Positions 51,401-59,805 of a stretch of 64,000 nt of DNA are shown here, piece after piece. This DNA is from Candidatus Rhodoluna planktonica (lineage in GTDB: Bacteria; Actinomycetota; Actinomycetes; Actinomycetales; Microbacteriaceae): assembly GCF_001854225.1 (NCBI RefSeq), contig NZ_CP015208.1:1-64000 (forward strand), written 5' to 3'. The translations under genes and the position numbers were made by a program. A model generated the notes under the pieces. That model was not told the DNA's origin, did not search any database, and was given only the letters and a program-made list of their open reading frames with translations. Position 1 is the first letter of the stretch. Each line of letters begins with the position of its first letter.

Positions 51401-52668
51401 CAACCACGCCCGGCGTATTTGACTTCAGCATCTCTGCAACTAACTCGGCAGGAACTGTAACTCAGAGGTTCCAAGGTGAGGTCTCGCCCTTCTCATTTGT
51501 GCCCGGTACAGCAAATTACTCTGCCACTACAGGTGTGGCATTTAATGCTGAGATTAAGACCGACACTGCTCGTGGCTTCAATGTTGCAAATGGTGTGACT
51601 GTGGTTTCAGTAGGCAATCTGCCGAGTGGAATTAGCTTCACAGTGATAGATGACAATGTTGCCGATACGTACCCGAGAATCCTACTCACCGGTACCCCTA
51701 TGGCAACTGGAACTTCTGAGATCTCAATTGAGCTTAGAGACAGCAACAATCGAAGTATCTCAGCAACAATTAACCTGGTCGTTAGTAACCCACCGCCACC
51801 AGCCCCGGTCGTGACTCCAACTCCAACTCCAAGTCCTTCGGCTTCGGTTCGACCAACTCCGAGGCCAACGCCGTCGCCGACGCAATCCACTGTCGCGCCA
51901 AGGCCGACCGCTACGCCTACTGCAACACCGAGCCCAACACCAACGGCTACACCTTCGCCAAGTGCGCAACCTGTTGCGGCACCGGTTTTGCAGCCAACTG
52001 TTGAGCCAACGCCCAACGTGGTTTACCAGGCAGTATCCGAGATTCCGCAGGTGCTGATTAACGCTTTGCTCAGCCCAATCGCGTTTACCACCAACGATGC
52101 TGCTGAGCCGGTCTTGCCAGAATTAGCACCGCTTGAATCGGCAGCATTGGTGAACGGAACCCCGGTTCCGGTTCAGCTAATTCCGACTGAAACGGCCGAC
52201 GGTTATGTGCTCAAGGGAGAAGGGTTCGAGGTTGTACTGGCTGCAACCAGTAAATCCGGCGAGCCTCTGAAACTTGACGAATCAGGCAACATCATCCTCA
52301 ATGACGAGCGCGTCGCTAAATTTAGCGGCTCGGGTTTCGCGCCTGGCTCAATCATTAAGGTTTGGTTGTTCTCTGAACCAACCGAGCTGCGCGAAGTTAT
52401 CGCCGATGCCAACGGTGAGTTCTCAGGCGAGGCCGCGGTTCCGGCCGATGCACCGATGGGTGAGCACACCATCCAGTTGAATGGCATCACGCAAAATGGC
52501 GAACTTCGCTCGGTAGCAATGGGTGTTGTTCTAAACCCGGATGCCGCAGCACAGCCGGTCAGCCCGACGACCGGTTCCGGTGAAATCAACTGGTGGTTGC
52601 TCAGTGCCGGTTTTGCCGCGGCAGCGCTGCTGTTGGTTTTGGTAACTCGCCGACGCAAGAAGGCCTAG
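48475..52668 (+). CDS. Giant cell-surface protein: lectin, Ig/FN3 repeats, Pro-Thr stalk, C-terminal anchor
   Basis: A 1397-aa exported protein. The signal peptide (about residues 1-36) precedes an L-type-lectin-like domain (about 40-260; GADGMAFVLQ and GITPSLAVELDTY). A cadherin-like/putative Ig region with a He_PIG-type copy (LPAGLTLSNSGALSGTPS) covers about 270-460. A large unassigned domain (about 465-735) follows, then two FN3-like domains (about 740-920), further He_PIG copies, and a Pro/Thr/Ser stalk (about 1105-1170). The C-terminus has SPTTGSG, a membrane helix and RRRKK, a sortase-like or simple membrane anchor. I choose the GTG at 48475 with AAGGA nine bases upstream; the longer frame from 48436 would disrupt the signal peptide. 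Probably an adhesin. Confidence 0.8.
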   Translation: MRSLSKFKSTKFVSVVAAAAALLILQSSVGLAPAAALPTFSPTDFTTIATGGQSSTLTPSTANSYLTYELTPATNGRAGAVWNQKRVVVSNDFEINAEVYLGSQDSGADGMAFVLQPNSTSNLSQGGGLGYQGITPSLAVELDTYPNTSDSNDSSTDYMSFTVNGDTDHSSLVNQGFSQVAVGNLEDGTWRSFRFTYNATSKIAKAYLAGVEKLSTQIDLSTLFSASSGNVYWGFTAATGGMNNQQQVRFADTAIYAAVTRTNQGPTVSDPGNKSINLNATKIVAFDIADQDNSTTQAQWKIEATSSDPSKVNVKAASITSVSTASVELETFATAGSATISVKVFDSDGAVAERTFTASASNAPSSISPANLGAFEVNTQIVPIQLTSDAPGTLTWSVQAGTLPAGLTLSNSGALSGTPSVAGAYDFTVRVTNSNNEYFDKQFTGVVSQYLVLTNGAMRFGNGSQSSIDGKGNFQQPFYWSAASNQFFKLTYSSYPLDMAIGSGTQSQHWSGGTVQDFSGLSPSSKMIDYSGFVVTGDQGSGKKGYGKIVTRFTYGINAQSMQIENTYSLGQSDSFVKIQTKITNLDANPVSQAYIYVGTRDDWVGNSDGPTKTKGNLDGPNGSFQATTVQSDPAKALRITTASEGALFYSTTDGTNMSIDSCCSFANAYNVNPAQSPLTLSGDGSYVAVFPVGNISANGSSTVTWFYAAGSLQSLDSVAQSVAAAAAPPAPNVTRASSQATLTWQAPEIDPASEITNYAYSISEDNGATWSNAIAVSPASINTTFVVTGLDNTKRYQFRVAAYTRAIGSQSTATLGSWSGASSAELLGGPNVPTISSIVGGNGSLSINFTAATSPISPVTNYEYSLDGGTTWVTPSTPVTVSPLLVTGLTNGSSYAVKVRAVNIYGAGNATAAVSALNLPRWTSTTIPTLVVGGAISQTVAAIAEVTYSLTDPVNNPLPAGLTLNSATGRISGTPTTPGVFDFSISATNSAGTVTQRFQGEVSPFSFVPGTANYSATTGVAFNAEIKTDTARGFNVANGVTVVSVGNLPSGISFTVIDDNVADTYPRILLTGTPMATGTSEISIELRDSNNRSISATINLVVSNPPPPAPVVTPTPTPSPSASVRPTPRPTPSPTQSTVAPRPTATPTATPSPTPTATPSPSAQPVAAPVLQPTVEPTPNVVYQAVSEIPQVLINALLSPIAFTTNDAAEPVLPELAPLESAALVNGTPVPVQLIPTETADGYVLKGEGFEVVLAATSKSGEPLKLDESGNIILNDERVAKFSGSGFAPGSIIKVWLFSEPTELREVIADANGEFSGEAAVPADAPMGEHTIQLNGITQNGELRSVAMGVVLNPDAAAQPVSPTTGSGEINWWLLSAGFAAAALLLVLVTRRRKKA
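51800..51975 (+). repeat. Low-complexity Pro/Thr/Ser-coding repeat
   Basis: Imperfect repeats of CCAAC(T/G)CC(A/G)-type codons encode PTPTPSPSAS-like sequence, the stalk of the giant surface protein. Repeat number may vary between strains. Confidence 0.8.
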
Positions 52669-52696
52669 TCATCCAGCTAAGTTAAGCCAAACCTCG

Positions 52697-53467
52697 TTAG
52701 AGCAGGTCGGCCACCGAGTTTAGAATCTCGGTCGGCCGGAACGGATACTTGGCAATTTCGGCGTCGTCGGCTATTCCGGTGCGCACCAACACAGTGTGCA
52801 ATCCGGCTTCGATTCCGGCTACCACGTCGGTGTCCATACGGTCACCGATCATTGCGGTTGACTCTGAGTGAGCGCCAATTTTTCGCATCGCACTCCGAAA
52901 CATCATCGGGTTTGGCTTGCCCACAATATAGGGTTCCATCCCTGTTGCTTTGGTGATCAATGCAGCAACTGACCCGGTTGCTGGAAGAACCCCATCAGCT
53001 GAGGGGCCGGTGGCATCGGGGTTTGTGGCAATAAAGCGGGCCCCGTTGATAATCAGCCGAACCGCTTTGGTAAGCATGTCAAAGTTGAAGTTTCGGGTTT
53101 CACCTAGCACCACGTAGTCGGGGTTTTGGTCGGTCATCACGTAGCCGATTTCATGCATCGCCGTGGTTAGCCCAGCTTCGCCAATTACATAAGCCGAACC
53201 CTTTGGTTGCTGTTTATCCAGAAACGCGGCAGTGGCCAAAGCCGAGGTGAAAATATTTTTTTCTGGGATGTTCAATCCGCCCGAAACAAGTCGAGCTGAA
53301 AGATCGCGCGGCGTGTAAATCGAATTGTTGGTTAGTACCAGAAAAGGCGTTTCCTCAGCCTGCCATTTGGCAATAAGTTCAGCAGCCCCAGGTAGGGCAA
53401 CTCCTTCGTGCACGAGCACGCCATCCATGTCGGTTAGCCAAGAAACTATGTTGCTGCGATCTGCCAT
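52697..53467 (-). CDS. HAD-IIA sugar-phosphatase (NagD-like)
   Basis: A 256-aa phosphatase. Motif I is DMDGVLVHEG (the nucleophile and general acid aspartates), motif II is LTNNS, and motif IV is MIGDRMDTDV. The cap domain type and YIVGKPNPMMFRSAMRKI fit subclass IIA (NagD/phosphoglycolate-phosphatase-like). The substrate is not determined. A leaderless promoter is likely: TAGGCT (53479-53474 on the minus strand) six bases before the ATG. Confidence 0.88.
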   Translation of the reverse strand: MADRSNIVSWLTDMDGVLVHEGVALPGAAELIAKWQAEETPFLVLTNNSIYTPRDLSARLVSGGLNIPEKNIFTSALATAAFLDKQQPKGSAYVIGEAGLTTAMHEIGYVMTDQNPDYVVLGETRNFNFDMLTKAVRLIINGARFIATNPDATGPSADGVLPATGSVAALITKATGMEPYIVGKPNPMMFRSAMRKIGAHSESTAMIGDRMDTDVVAGIEAGLHTVLVRTGIADDAEIAKYPFRPTEILNSVADLL

Positions 53468-53473
53468 GTGCCT

Positions 53474-53479
53474 AGCCTA
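53474..53479 (-). promoter_or_regulatory. -10 element of a probable leaderless promoter
   Basis: TAGGCT on the minus strand, six bases before the ATG at 53467. Confidence 0.5.
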
Positions 53480-53533
53480 GCGAAGGCTTGTAGGCCACAC
53501 CGGCTTCTGGAGCGCTTGGATGAATTCTTCACC

Positions 53534-53539
53534 TAGGCT
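53534..53539 (+). promoter_or_regulatory. -10 element of a probable leaderless nhaA promoter
   Basis: TAGGCT six bases before the nhaA ATG at 53546. Confidence 0.5.
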
Positions 53540-53545
53540 TAACTC

Positions 53546-54727
53546 ATGCCGAAAACCAGCCGCCTTTTTTCGCGAATTTCAAAGGGTCAGACCCGCTGGC
53601 TTGGTGCAGCCCTGCGCAATGAAACCACCGGTGGAATACTGCTTTTGGTTGCTGCCATTGCAGCCTTAGCGTGGGCAAACGTCGATTACGACTCATACTC
53701 GACGCTAAAAGAGTTTAAATTCGGCCCAGCAGAATTACATCTTGACCTGAGTCTGGGCAAATGGGCAGCCGATGGGCTTTTGGCAATCTTTTTCTTTGTC
53801 GCCGGAATCGAACTTAAGCACGAGCTAGTTCTAGGCTCTCTAAAAGACAAGGCAGTTGCTGCTGTTCCAATCGCAGCCGCACTCGGCGGAATGATCGTTC
53901 CTGCCACAATTTTTGCCTTCTTCAACGCCGGGCAACCGACCGCTTCCGGTTGGGGAATTCCGATGGCCACTGACATCGCCTTTGCGCTTGCCGTGTTGGC
54001 CGTCGCTGGGCGTTCGCTGCCGCTGGAACTTCGCGCATTTCTGCTCACTCTTGCAGTGGTAGATGACCTCGGCGCCATCCTGGTGATTGCAATTTTCTAT
54101 ACCGCAAAACTTAATTTCTTGGCATTAGCCGTCGCTGTTGGTGGGCTTTTCATTTTTGGGATGCTGCAAAAAAAGCGTGTCACCGGTTGGTATTTTTACC
54201 TCCCGTTGGCGGCCATCATCTGGGCCGCCTTGCACGAGAGCGGCATCCACGCAACCATCGCTGGCGTCGCAATGGGCATGTTGATGAATTTGAAACAGAC
54301 GGATGGGGTGCTGCACGTGGTTCACCCAATTTCAGCCGGTTTTGCCGTTCCGGTTTTTGCTTTTTTTAGCGCCGGAGTCTCGGTGGCCGGAATGAGTATC
54401 GGCGATGTCTTCGAATCTCCGGTGGCGTTGGGCGTCGTCCTTGGGTTGGTGGTCGGCAAACCGCTTGGAGTTGTGGGTACCGCGTATTTAATGGCTCGGT
54501 TCACTCGAGCCAGCTTGTCTAAAGAGCTCAGTTGGTGGGATGTTGCCACCCTTGGCTCGCTTGCCGGAGTGGGTTTCACCGTTTCGCTGCTCATCAATGA
54601 GTTGGCTTTTGGCGGCACTGAGGCAGACGCGATGGGCACACTCGCGGTCTTGCTAGCTTCAACCATTGCCGCAATTTTCGCGACGATTGCGTTGCAATTC
54701 AGAAAGCGGGCCTACTCCGGTGTCTAA
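53546..54727 (+). CDS. nhaA: Na+/H+ antiporter NhaA
   Basis: Exports sodium in exchange for protons. It is 393 aa with about 12 membrane segments. FLLTLAVVDDLGAILVIAIF carries the paired aspartates of the transport site, and GWGIPMATDIAFALAVLAV is the conserved helix IV region. GIELKHELVLGSLKDK follows the second hydrophobic segment. It appears to be transcribed leaderless and overlaps the start of the downstream methyltransferase gene. Confidence 0.95.
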   Translation: MPKTSRLFSRISKGQTRWLGAALRNETTGGILLLVAAIAALAWANVDYDSYSTLKEFKFGPAELHLDLSLGKWAADGLLAIFFFVAGIELKHELVLGSLKDKAVAAVPIAAALGGMIVPATIFAFFNAGQPTASGWGIPMATDIAFALAVLAVAGRSLPLELRAFLLTLAVVDDLGAILVIAIFYTAKLNFLALAVAVGGLFIFGMLQKKRVTGWYFYLPLAAIIWAALHESGIHATIAGVAMGMLMNLKQTDGVLHVVHPISAGFAVPVFAFFSAGVSVAGMSIGDVFESPVALGVVLGLVVGKPLGVVGTAYLMARFTRASLSKELSWWDVATLGSLAGVGFTVSLLINELAFGGTEADAMGTLAVLLASTIAAIFATIALQFRKRAYSGV

Positions 54728-55415
54728 CGACGAAAACATGCACGCCAATGCCTCACACGAACTGACCACCTGGGGTGTTGGCCCATGGCAGGGTGAATGG
54801 CCCGAGGGGGCCGGATCCGCGGAGCAACCAAATCCCGATTCGATTTACGATCCTGAATTATTAACTAATGGCGACACACGAAACGTGCTCGATAAATATC
54901 GCTATTGGAAAATGCAGGCGATTGTGGCCGACCTTGATTCCCGTAGGCACAACTTTCACGTGGCCATTGAGAACTGGCAGCACGATCTAAACATCGGCTC
55001 AATCGTTCGAACTGCAAATGCATTTTTGGCTGCCGAAGTTCACATCATCGGTAACAAACGTTGGAATCGACGCGGTGCCATGGTCACCGATCGATACCAG
55101 CACGTGCGTCATCATTCGACGGTTGAAGAATTTATTGAGTGGTCAAAAACCGCTGCGGATGACGGTGGCAAGCTGCCAATAATCGCAATAGATAATGTGC
55201 CAGGCTGCAAAAAAATTGAACAGTATGCCTTGCCAGAAAACTGTGTTTTGCTCTTCGGCCAAGAGGGGCCAGGCCTAAGCGATCCCGCCATTGAGGCCGC
55301 AGATGTTGTTCTAGAGATTTCACAATTCGGCTCAACTCGATCAATCAACGCCAGTGCCGCAGCCGCCATCACTATGCATCAGTGGGTTATGCAGCACGTA
55401 GATTTTTCGAACTAG
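54720..55415 (+). CDS. TrmH/SpoU-family RNA methyltransferase
   Basis: SAM-dependent 2'-O-ribose methyltransferase for tRNA or rRNA, of the SPOUT (knotted) class. The three SpoU motifs are visible: HDLNIGSIVRTANAF, VLLFGQEGPGLSDPAIE and STRSINASAAAAITMHQW. I use the GTG at 54720, which overlaps the nhaA stop; an ATG at 54738 is also possible, and the longer frame from 54666 lies inside nhaA. That gives 231 aa. The exact nucleotide target is unknown. Confidence 0.9.
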   Translation: MSNDENMHANASHELTTWGVGPWQGEWPEGAGSAEQPNPDSIYDPELLTNGDTRNVLDKYRYWKMQAIVADLDSRRHNFHVAIENWQHDLNIGSIVRTANAFLAAEVHIIGNKRWNRRGAMVTDRYQHVRHHSTVEEFIEWSKTAADDGGKLPIIAIDNVPGCKKIEQYALPENCVLLFGQEGPGLSDPAIEAADVVLEISQFGSTRSINASAAAAITMHQWVMQHVDFSN

Positions 55416-55489
55416 GCAGAAACAACCTAGGTAATAAAACTCAACCCAACTCTGCGGGGATGACACCATCGGGTCTGCCGACTAAACTT

Positions 55490-55513
55490 TATAGGTAAGC
55501 GCACATCGCGCTT
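55490..55513 (+). promoter_or_regulatory. Probable purA promoter -10 and leader hairpin
   Basis: TATAGGT (55490-55496) is a good -10 without a clear -35. It is followed by AAGCGC-N5-GCGCTT (55497-55513), a perfect hairpin near the predicted transcription start. Confidence 0.45.
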
Positions 55514-55543
55514 CACTCCCCGATTTGAAACGAGGGTGAACCT

Positions 55544-56830
55544 ATGCCTGCAGTAGTAATCATCGGAGCCCAGTGGGGCGACGAAGGTAAAGGCAAAGCA
55601 ACCGACCTTCTAGCCGAGCACATCGACTACGTAGTCAAGTTCAATGGTGGCAACAACGCCGGACACACCGTTGTTATCGGCAACGAAAAATACGCACTGC
55701 ACCTGCTGCCCTCTGGGATTCTCACCCCTGGCGTTATCCCTGTAATTTCTAACGGTGTGGTTATCGATCTTTCGGTACTGTTCCAGGAAATCGAAGCGCT
55801 CAGCGCTCGCGGAGTAGATACTTCAAAGCTTCGCGTTTCGGCAAACGCCCACGTCATCACCCCCTACAACGTAATCGTCGACAAGGTATCCGAGCGATTC
55901 CTCGGCAAGCGCGCCATCGGCACCACCGGTCGCGGCATCGGCCCAACCTATGCCGACAAAATTAACCGCATCGGAATCCGTGTTCAAGATTTGTTTGATG
56001 AAAGCATTTTGCGCCAAAAAGTTGAAGCGGCACTGATTTCAAAAAACAACCTACTAACCAAGGTTTACAACCGTGCAGCAATTCGGGCCGATGAAGTTAT
56101 AGCCGAACTTCTTGGCTACGCTGAGCGTCTTCGCCCAATGGTTGCCGACACCGCACTTGAATTGCATCAGGCACTTGAAGAGAACAAGACTGTTCTGTTT
56201 GAGGGTGGCCAGGCAACAATGCTCGATGTTGACCACGGCACCTACCCGTTCGTCACCTCGTCAAACTCAACCGCCGGAGGCGCATCAACCGGTTCGGGTA
56301 TCGGCCCAGCAGCATTCAAAACCGTAATCGGAATTGTCAAGGCCTACACGACGCGAGTTGGTGCCGGCCCATTCCCTACCGAGTTGTTTGATGAGTTTGG
56401 TGAATTTTTGCGTGCCACCGGTTTCGAGTTCGGCACCACAACCGGACGCCCACGTCGTTGCGGTTGGTACGATGCTCCAATTGCCCGCTACTCGGCTCGA
56501 ATAAATGGCGTTACCGATTTTGTTTTGACGAAACTTGATGTGCTTACCGGTCTGAAAGAAATTCCTGTTTGTGTTGCATATGAAGTTGATGGCAAGCGCG
56601 TTGACGAGATGCCGGTTTCGCAAACCGACTTCCACCACGCCAAGCCAATTTACGAAAACTTCCCGGGCTGGGCTGAAGACATCAGCACTGCACGCACTTT
56701 CGAAGAGTTGCCAAAAAACACCCAAGAATACGTTTTGGCTCTAGAGAAGATGAGCGGTGCTCGAATCTCGGCTATCGGTGTTGGCCCAGGTCGCGACGCT
56801 ATCATCGTGCGCCACAACATGCTTGGTTAG
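55544..56830 (+). CDS. purA: Adenylosuccinate synthetase
   Basis: GTP-dependent ligase joining IMP and aspartate, the first step from IMP to AMP; purB at 4.3 kb performs the next. [18 protein letters not shown] is the N-terminal GTP loop with the catalytic Asp, GGNNAGHTV follows, [13 protein letters not shown] is the IMP-binding segment, and [14 protein letters not shown] is near the active site. It is 428 aa, a standard length. The ATG is preceded by GAGGGTGA. The 128-bp upstream region holds a TATAGGT -10 and a small hairpin. Confidence 0.97.
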   Translation: MPAVVIIGAQWGDEGKGKATDLLAEHIDYVVKFNGGNNAGHTVVIGNEKYALHLLPSGILTPGVIPVISNGVVIDLSVLFQEIEALSARGVDTSKLRVSANAHVITPYNVIVDKVSERFLGKRAIGTTGRGIGPTYADKINRIGIRVQDLFDESILRQKVEAALISKNNLLTKVYNRAAIRADEVIAELLGYAERLRPMVADTALELHQALEENKTVLFEGGQATMLDVDHGTYPFVTSSNSTAGGASTGSGIGPAAFKTVIGIVKAYTTRVGAGPFPTELFDEFGEFLRATGFEFGTTTGRPRRCGWYDAPIARYSARINGVTDFVLTKLDVLTGLKEIPVCVAYEVDGKRVDEMPVSQTDFHHAKPIYENFPGWAEDISTARTFEELPKNTQEYVLALEKMSGARISAIGVGPGRDAIIVRHNMLG

Positions 56831-56847
56831 TTTCGGCTTTAGCCGCC

Positions 56848-56881
56848 GACTAGGTGGGCCCAGCCGCTGGCTGGCCTAGTC
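56848..56881. repeat. Convergent-gene hairpin between purA and the EamA gene
   Basis: GACTAGG...CCTAGTC outer stem and CCAGCC...GGCTGG inner stem with a 5-base bulge. There is no T run, so termination would need another factor. Confidence 0.5.
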
Positions 56882-56920
56882 AACCGCAGACGAGCGCGGC
56901 CAAAGCGACACTGCCCTTGA

Positions 56921-57811
56921 CTATTTAAACCTTTGGCTGATTGCCACACTAAGCAAGATAACTGCAGCGGCCAGCCAGGTTACCGGGGCAACTGTTTGGT
57001 GCAATATGACAATTGCCAAGACCATGGTTACCACTGGTTGAATTAACTGAAGTTGTGGCCCCTTGACCAACCCAATAATGTGCAGACCCTGGTTGAGCAT
57101 GAAGTTCCCGATCGCCAATGAGAACCAGCTAACAAATAAAAAACCGGCCCAGGCTGAAATTGTGGGCCACTCGGTTATCGGGTTAATGGCCCAGTTGGTC
57201 AGAGCAATCGGCAACTGAACCGGAATCGAAATCATCACCGCCCAGTTGAGCACGGTGAATGGCGAATATTTGGCGGTTAATTTGGCGCCCGAAATGTGTC
57301 CCATCGAGGCGAACAGCACCGCTACTGCAAGAGCTAGATATCCCCAAAATGCTCCGCCACCAAATTCACTTCCGCCACGGGTATAAGCCAGGATCATCGC
57401 CGCAATTGTGCCTAAAGCGGCTGCTGCCCAAAAAAGCGGCTTCGGTTTTTTGTGGCCAATTAGCACAGCGATTGATCCTGTGACCAGCGGTGTCACTGCG
57501 CCGATAACTCCGGCATCGGCTGGGGGAACTTCTTGCAGGGCCAGCGCCGAAAGCAGCGGAAAGCCGATAATCACACCCAACGATGAGCCGATAATTAGCG
57601 GATAAGCCTCTCGCGGCGGCAACAGTGGTTGCTTCATGACTTTCAGGGCGACAACGGCCAAGAGCGCTGCCGGAATCACCCGACCCATGCTCATCGTGAT
57701 GGCATCAAAACTTTCAAAGCCCAGCGTTACCGCTATGAAGGTGCCACCGAAACCAAAGATGGCCACCAGCGAAAACAAGTAACCGCGAAACAGCTCACTT
57801 TGGGTTTGCAT
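56921..57811 (-). CDS. EamA-family (DMT) transporter
   Basis: A 296-aa protein with ten membrane segments arranged as two EamA repeats, in the drug/metabolite transporter superfamily. GFGGTFIAVTLGFESFDAI near the N-terminus and LPPREAYPLIIGSSLGVIIG after segment 2 fit. The substrate is unknown. I choose the ATG at 57811, preceded by AGGAG with four bases spacing; the longer frame to 57886 lacks a ribosome binding site and adds a charged extension. Confidence 0.85.
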   Translation of the reverse strand: MQTQSELFRGYLFSLVAIFGFGGTFIAVTLGFESFDAITMSMGRVIPAALLAVVALKVMKQPLLPPREAYPLIIGSSLGVIIGFPLLSALALQEVPPADAGVIGAVTPLVTGSIAVLIGHKKPKPLFWAAAALGTIAAMILAYTRGGSEFGGGAFWGYLALAVAVLFASMGHISGAKLTAKYSPFTVLNWAVMISIPVQLPIALTNWAINPITEWPTISAWAGFLFVSWFSLAIGNFMLNQGLHIIGLVKGPQLQLIQPVVTMVLAIVILHQTVAPVTWLAAAVILLSVAISQRFK

Positions 57812-57899
57812 GGGGCTCCTTCGGTCAAAAGAGTACCCCCGCCGTTGGAGGTTGCCTTCGTTGGCACCGCCAAGCGGCAGGGGCATTCGATTCAGTTAG

Positions 57900-58682
57900 T
57901 TACTTTCCGCGGACAATATTGATTTCGTGGGTTAGAGCCTCTAGCTCGGCACCACCAGCCATTGCTTTGGTTAGTTCTTCTAGCTCTACATTCGCGCGCT
58001 CGAATCGGTTAAGCATCTTGCCGCGGTTTAGCAGGTAGAAGCGATCGCCCACCAGGAACGCGTGGTGTGGGTTGTGTGTAATAAACACAACCGATACTCC
58101 TCGATCTTTGGCAGCTAGAACATACTTCAACACGATGCCCGACTGGCGAACACCCAGTGCTGAAGTTGGCTCATCGAGAATAAGCACGTTGGCACCGAAG
58201 TAAACCGAACGGGCAATAGCAACCGACTGACGCTCACCACCAGATAGTGTTCCAATTGGCTGGTTGACGTCGCGCAAATCGATACCCATCGCCATTAGCT
58301 GTTCTTTGGTGATTTGCTTCATGGTTTTCACATCAAGCCATCTGAACGGACCAAAACCTTTGCGGATTTCGTTGCCCAAGAAGAAGTTTCGCCAAACCGA
58401 CATGAGTGGAATTGTGGCCAAGTCTTGGAACACCGTAGCGATGCCCTTTGCCAGTGCGTCGCGCGGTGAAGAGAATTCGACCGCTTCACCTTCGACTAAA
58501 AATTGGCCGGTGCTTGGCTTGTGCACGCCGCTTAGGGTCTTAATCAAGGTTGATTTACCAGCACCGTTGTCGCCAAGGATGCAGGTAACCGAGCCCTTAG
58601 CAACTTCGACCGAAACATCTTGCAGTGCGATTACGCTGCCGAATGTTTTACCGACGTTTTTTAGCTCTAGTGCGTTGCTCAT
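57900..58682 (-). CDS. Sugar/cyclitol ABC transporter, ATP-binding protein (single domain)
   Basis: ATPase of a ribose/inositol-class importer. It is 260 aa with Walker A at residues 37-45 (GDNGAGKST), signature LSGGERQ (146-152) and Walker B LILDEP (167-172). It has one ATPase domain, the FrcA type, instead of the duplicated RbsA type of about 500 aa, so it probably dimerises. A GGAGG site precedes the ATG, which overlaps the permease stop (ATGA). It is the last gene of the binding protein-permease-ATPase operon. Confidence 0.92.
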   Translation of the reverse strand: MSNALELKNVGKTFGSVIALQDVSVEVAKGSVTCILGDNGAGKSTLIKTLSGVHKPSTGQFLVEGEAVEFSSPRDALAKGIATVFQDLATIPLMSVWRNFFLGNEIRKGFGPFRWLDVKTMKQITKEQLMAMGIDLRDVNQPIGTLSGGERQSVAIARSVYFGANVLILDEPTSALGVRQSGIVLKYVLAAKDRGVSVVFITHNPHHAFLVGDRFYLLNRGKMLNRFERANVELEELTKAMAGGAELEALTHEINIVRGK

Positions 58683-59713
58683 TTTTTACCTCCTCGAGCC
58701 TTGCGACTGATGTAGGTGTTAATCATTACCGCGGTGAACAGGATGATTCCAAGGAATGTGGAAGTCCAGTCGCTGTCCCAGCGAGAGTAAGGAATACCGA
58801 TGTATGCCATACCCATGATTAGCGCACCGATTGATGCACCAACAGCGCTACCGGCACCACCGGTAAGCAAGGTGCCACCAACTGCTGCGGCGATGATGTA
58901 GTAGAACTCTTGACCGACACCCTGGCCAGCCTGCATACCCTTTAGTCGCAACACGAACATCACACCAACGAGTGCTGCCGCCATTGCGGTAACCACAAAC
59001 AGGGTGATCTTGGTGAAGTCAACTGGTACACCGGCGTTGCGGGCAGCGTTTGCATCGCCACCGGCTGCGTAAATCCAGTTACCAAATCGAGTGCGGGTAA
59101 GCACGAAGGTTGCCACGATGGTTAGGCCAATCCACCAGAAAAGTGAAATTTGAAAGTCGCCAACTTTTGAAGCAAAGATAGCTTCGGCTGATTCGAAACC
59201 CTCGCCTTTGTCAAGGCCGGTAACGCGAACGGCACCGGTGACCATCTTGGTGAACGCCATGTTGGCACCCTTGAGCACGAAGAATGTGGCCAGGGTAACG
59301 ATGAACGATGGCAGTTTAGTTTTTACAACCACGTAGCCGTTGACGAAACCGACGATGGCTGCAAAAAGCATGGCCAAGAAGATGGATGGCCAAACTGGCA
59401 AACCAATCTCGGTGATCATCAAACCGGTTAGCAAACCAACCGAACCAACCATTACACCGGTGGAGAGGTCGAATTCGCCCGCGATCATAAGAAGTGCAAC
59501 AGCGATACCGACGATGCCAATTGGAGCGGCGATGTCGGTCCAGCCGGCAATTCCGCCTGGAGCAGCAAAGTTTCCGGTGGTGTCTGTTGATGCGAAGAGA
59601 ATGAAGATGGCAGCGGCTCCGAGTAGCGCACCGAATTCGGGGCGGCGAAGCACACGCATTAGGAGACCGGCGTTTTTAACGCGTTCATCCTTTTGTGTCG
59701 ACGACTGTGTCAT
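58679..59713 (-). CDS. Sugar/cyclitol ABC transporter, permease
   Basis: A 344-aa integral membrane protein of the ribose/xylose/inositol permease family (BPD_transp_2), with about ten hydrophobic segments. [18 protein letters not shown] and the Gly/Ala-rich [20 protein letters not shown] stretch are typical of this family. The N-terminal 25 residues are hydrophilic and cytoplasmic. It lies between the binding-protein gene (93-bp gap with a long hairpin) and the ATPase (4-bp overlap). Confidence 0.92.
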   Translation of the reverse strand: MTQSSTQKDERVKNAGLLMRVLRRPEFGALLGAAAIFILFASTDTTGNFAAPGGIAGWTDIAAPIGIVGIAVALLMIAGEFDLSTGVMVGSVGLLTGLMITEIGLPVWPSIFLAMLFAAIVGFVNGYVVVKTKLPSFIVTLATFFVLKGANMAFTKMVTGAVRVTGLDKGEGFESAEAIFASKVGDFQISLFWWIGLTIVATFVLTRTRFGNWIYAAGGDANAARNAGVPVDFTKITLFVVTAMAAALVGVMFVLRLKGMQAGQGVGQEFYYIIAAAVGGTLLTGGAGSAVGASIGALIMGMAYIGIPYSRWDSDWTSTFLGIILFTAVMINTYISRKARGGKK

Positions 59714-59748
59714 TTGATACCTAACTGAATTTTTTGTTTTTTCTAAAC

Positions 59749-59783
59749 AAATGGTGGGCCAGGGAGGCCCTGACCCACCATTT
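59749..59783 (-). repeat. Long intercistronic hairpin between binding-protein and permease genes
   Basis: Outer arms AAATGGTGGG and CCCACCATTT, inner arms CAGGG and CCCTG, AGG loop, one C/A mismatch. It lies within the operon, 23 bases after the binding-protein stop, without a strong T run. Such hairpins commonly protect the abundant binding-protein mRNA and reduce read-through. Confidence 0.75.
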
Positions 59784-59805
59784 AGTTATAGGAGCTAATC
59801 AGGGA

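Noticed and set aside
51516-52016. Long antisense ORF (166 codons, Gly/Val-rich) opposite the Pro/Thr stalk
   Set aside because: It is the complement of proline- and threonine-rich codons, which read as Gly and Val on the other strand. It has no ribosome binding site and no independent support.
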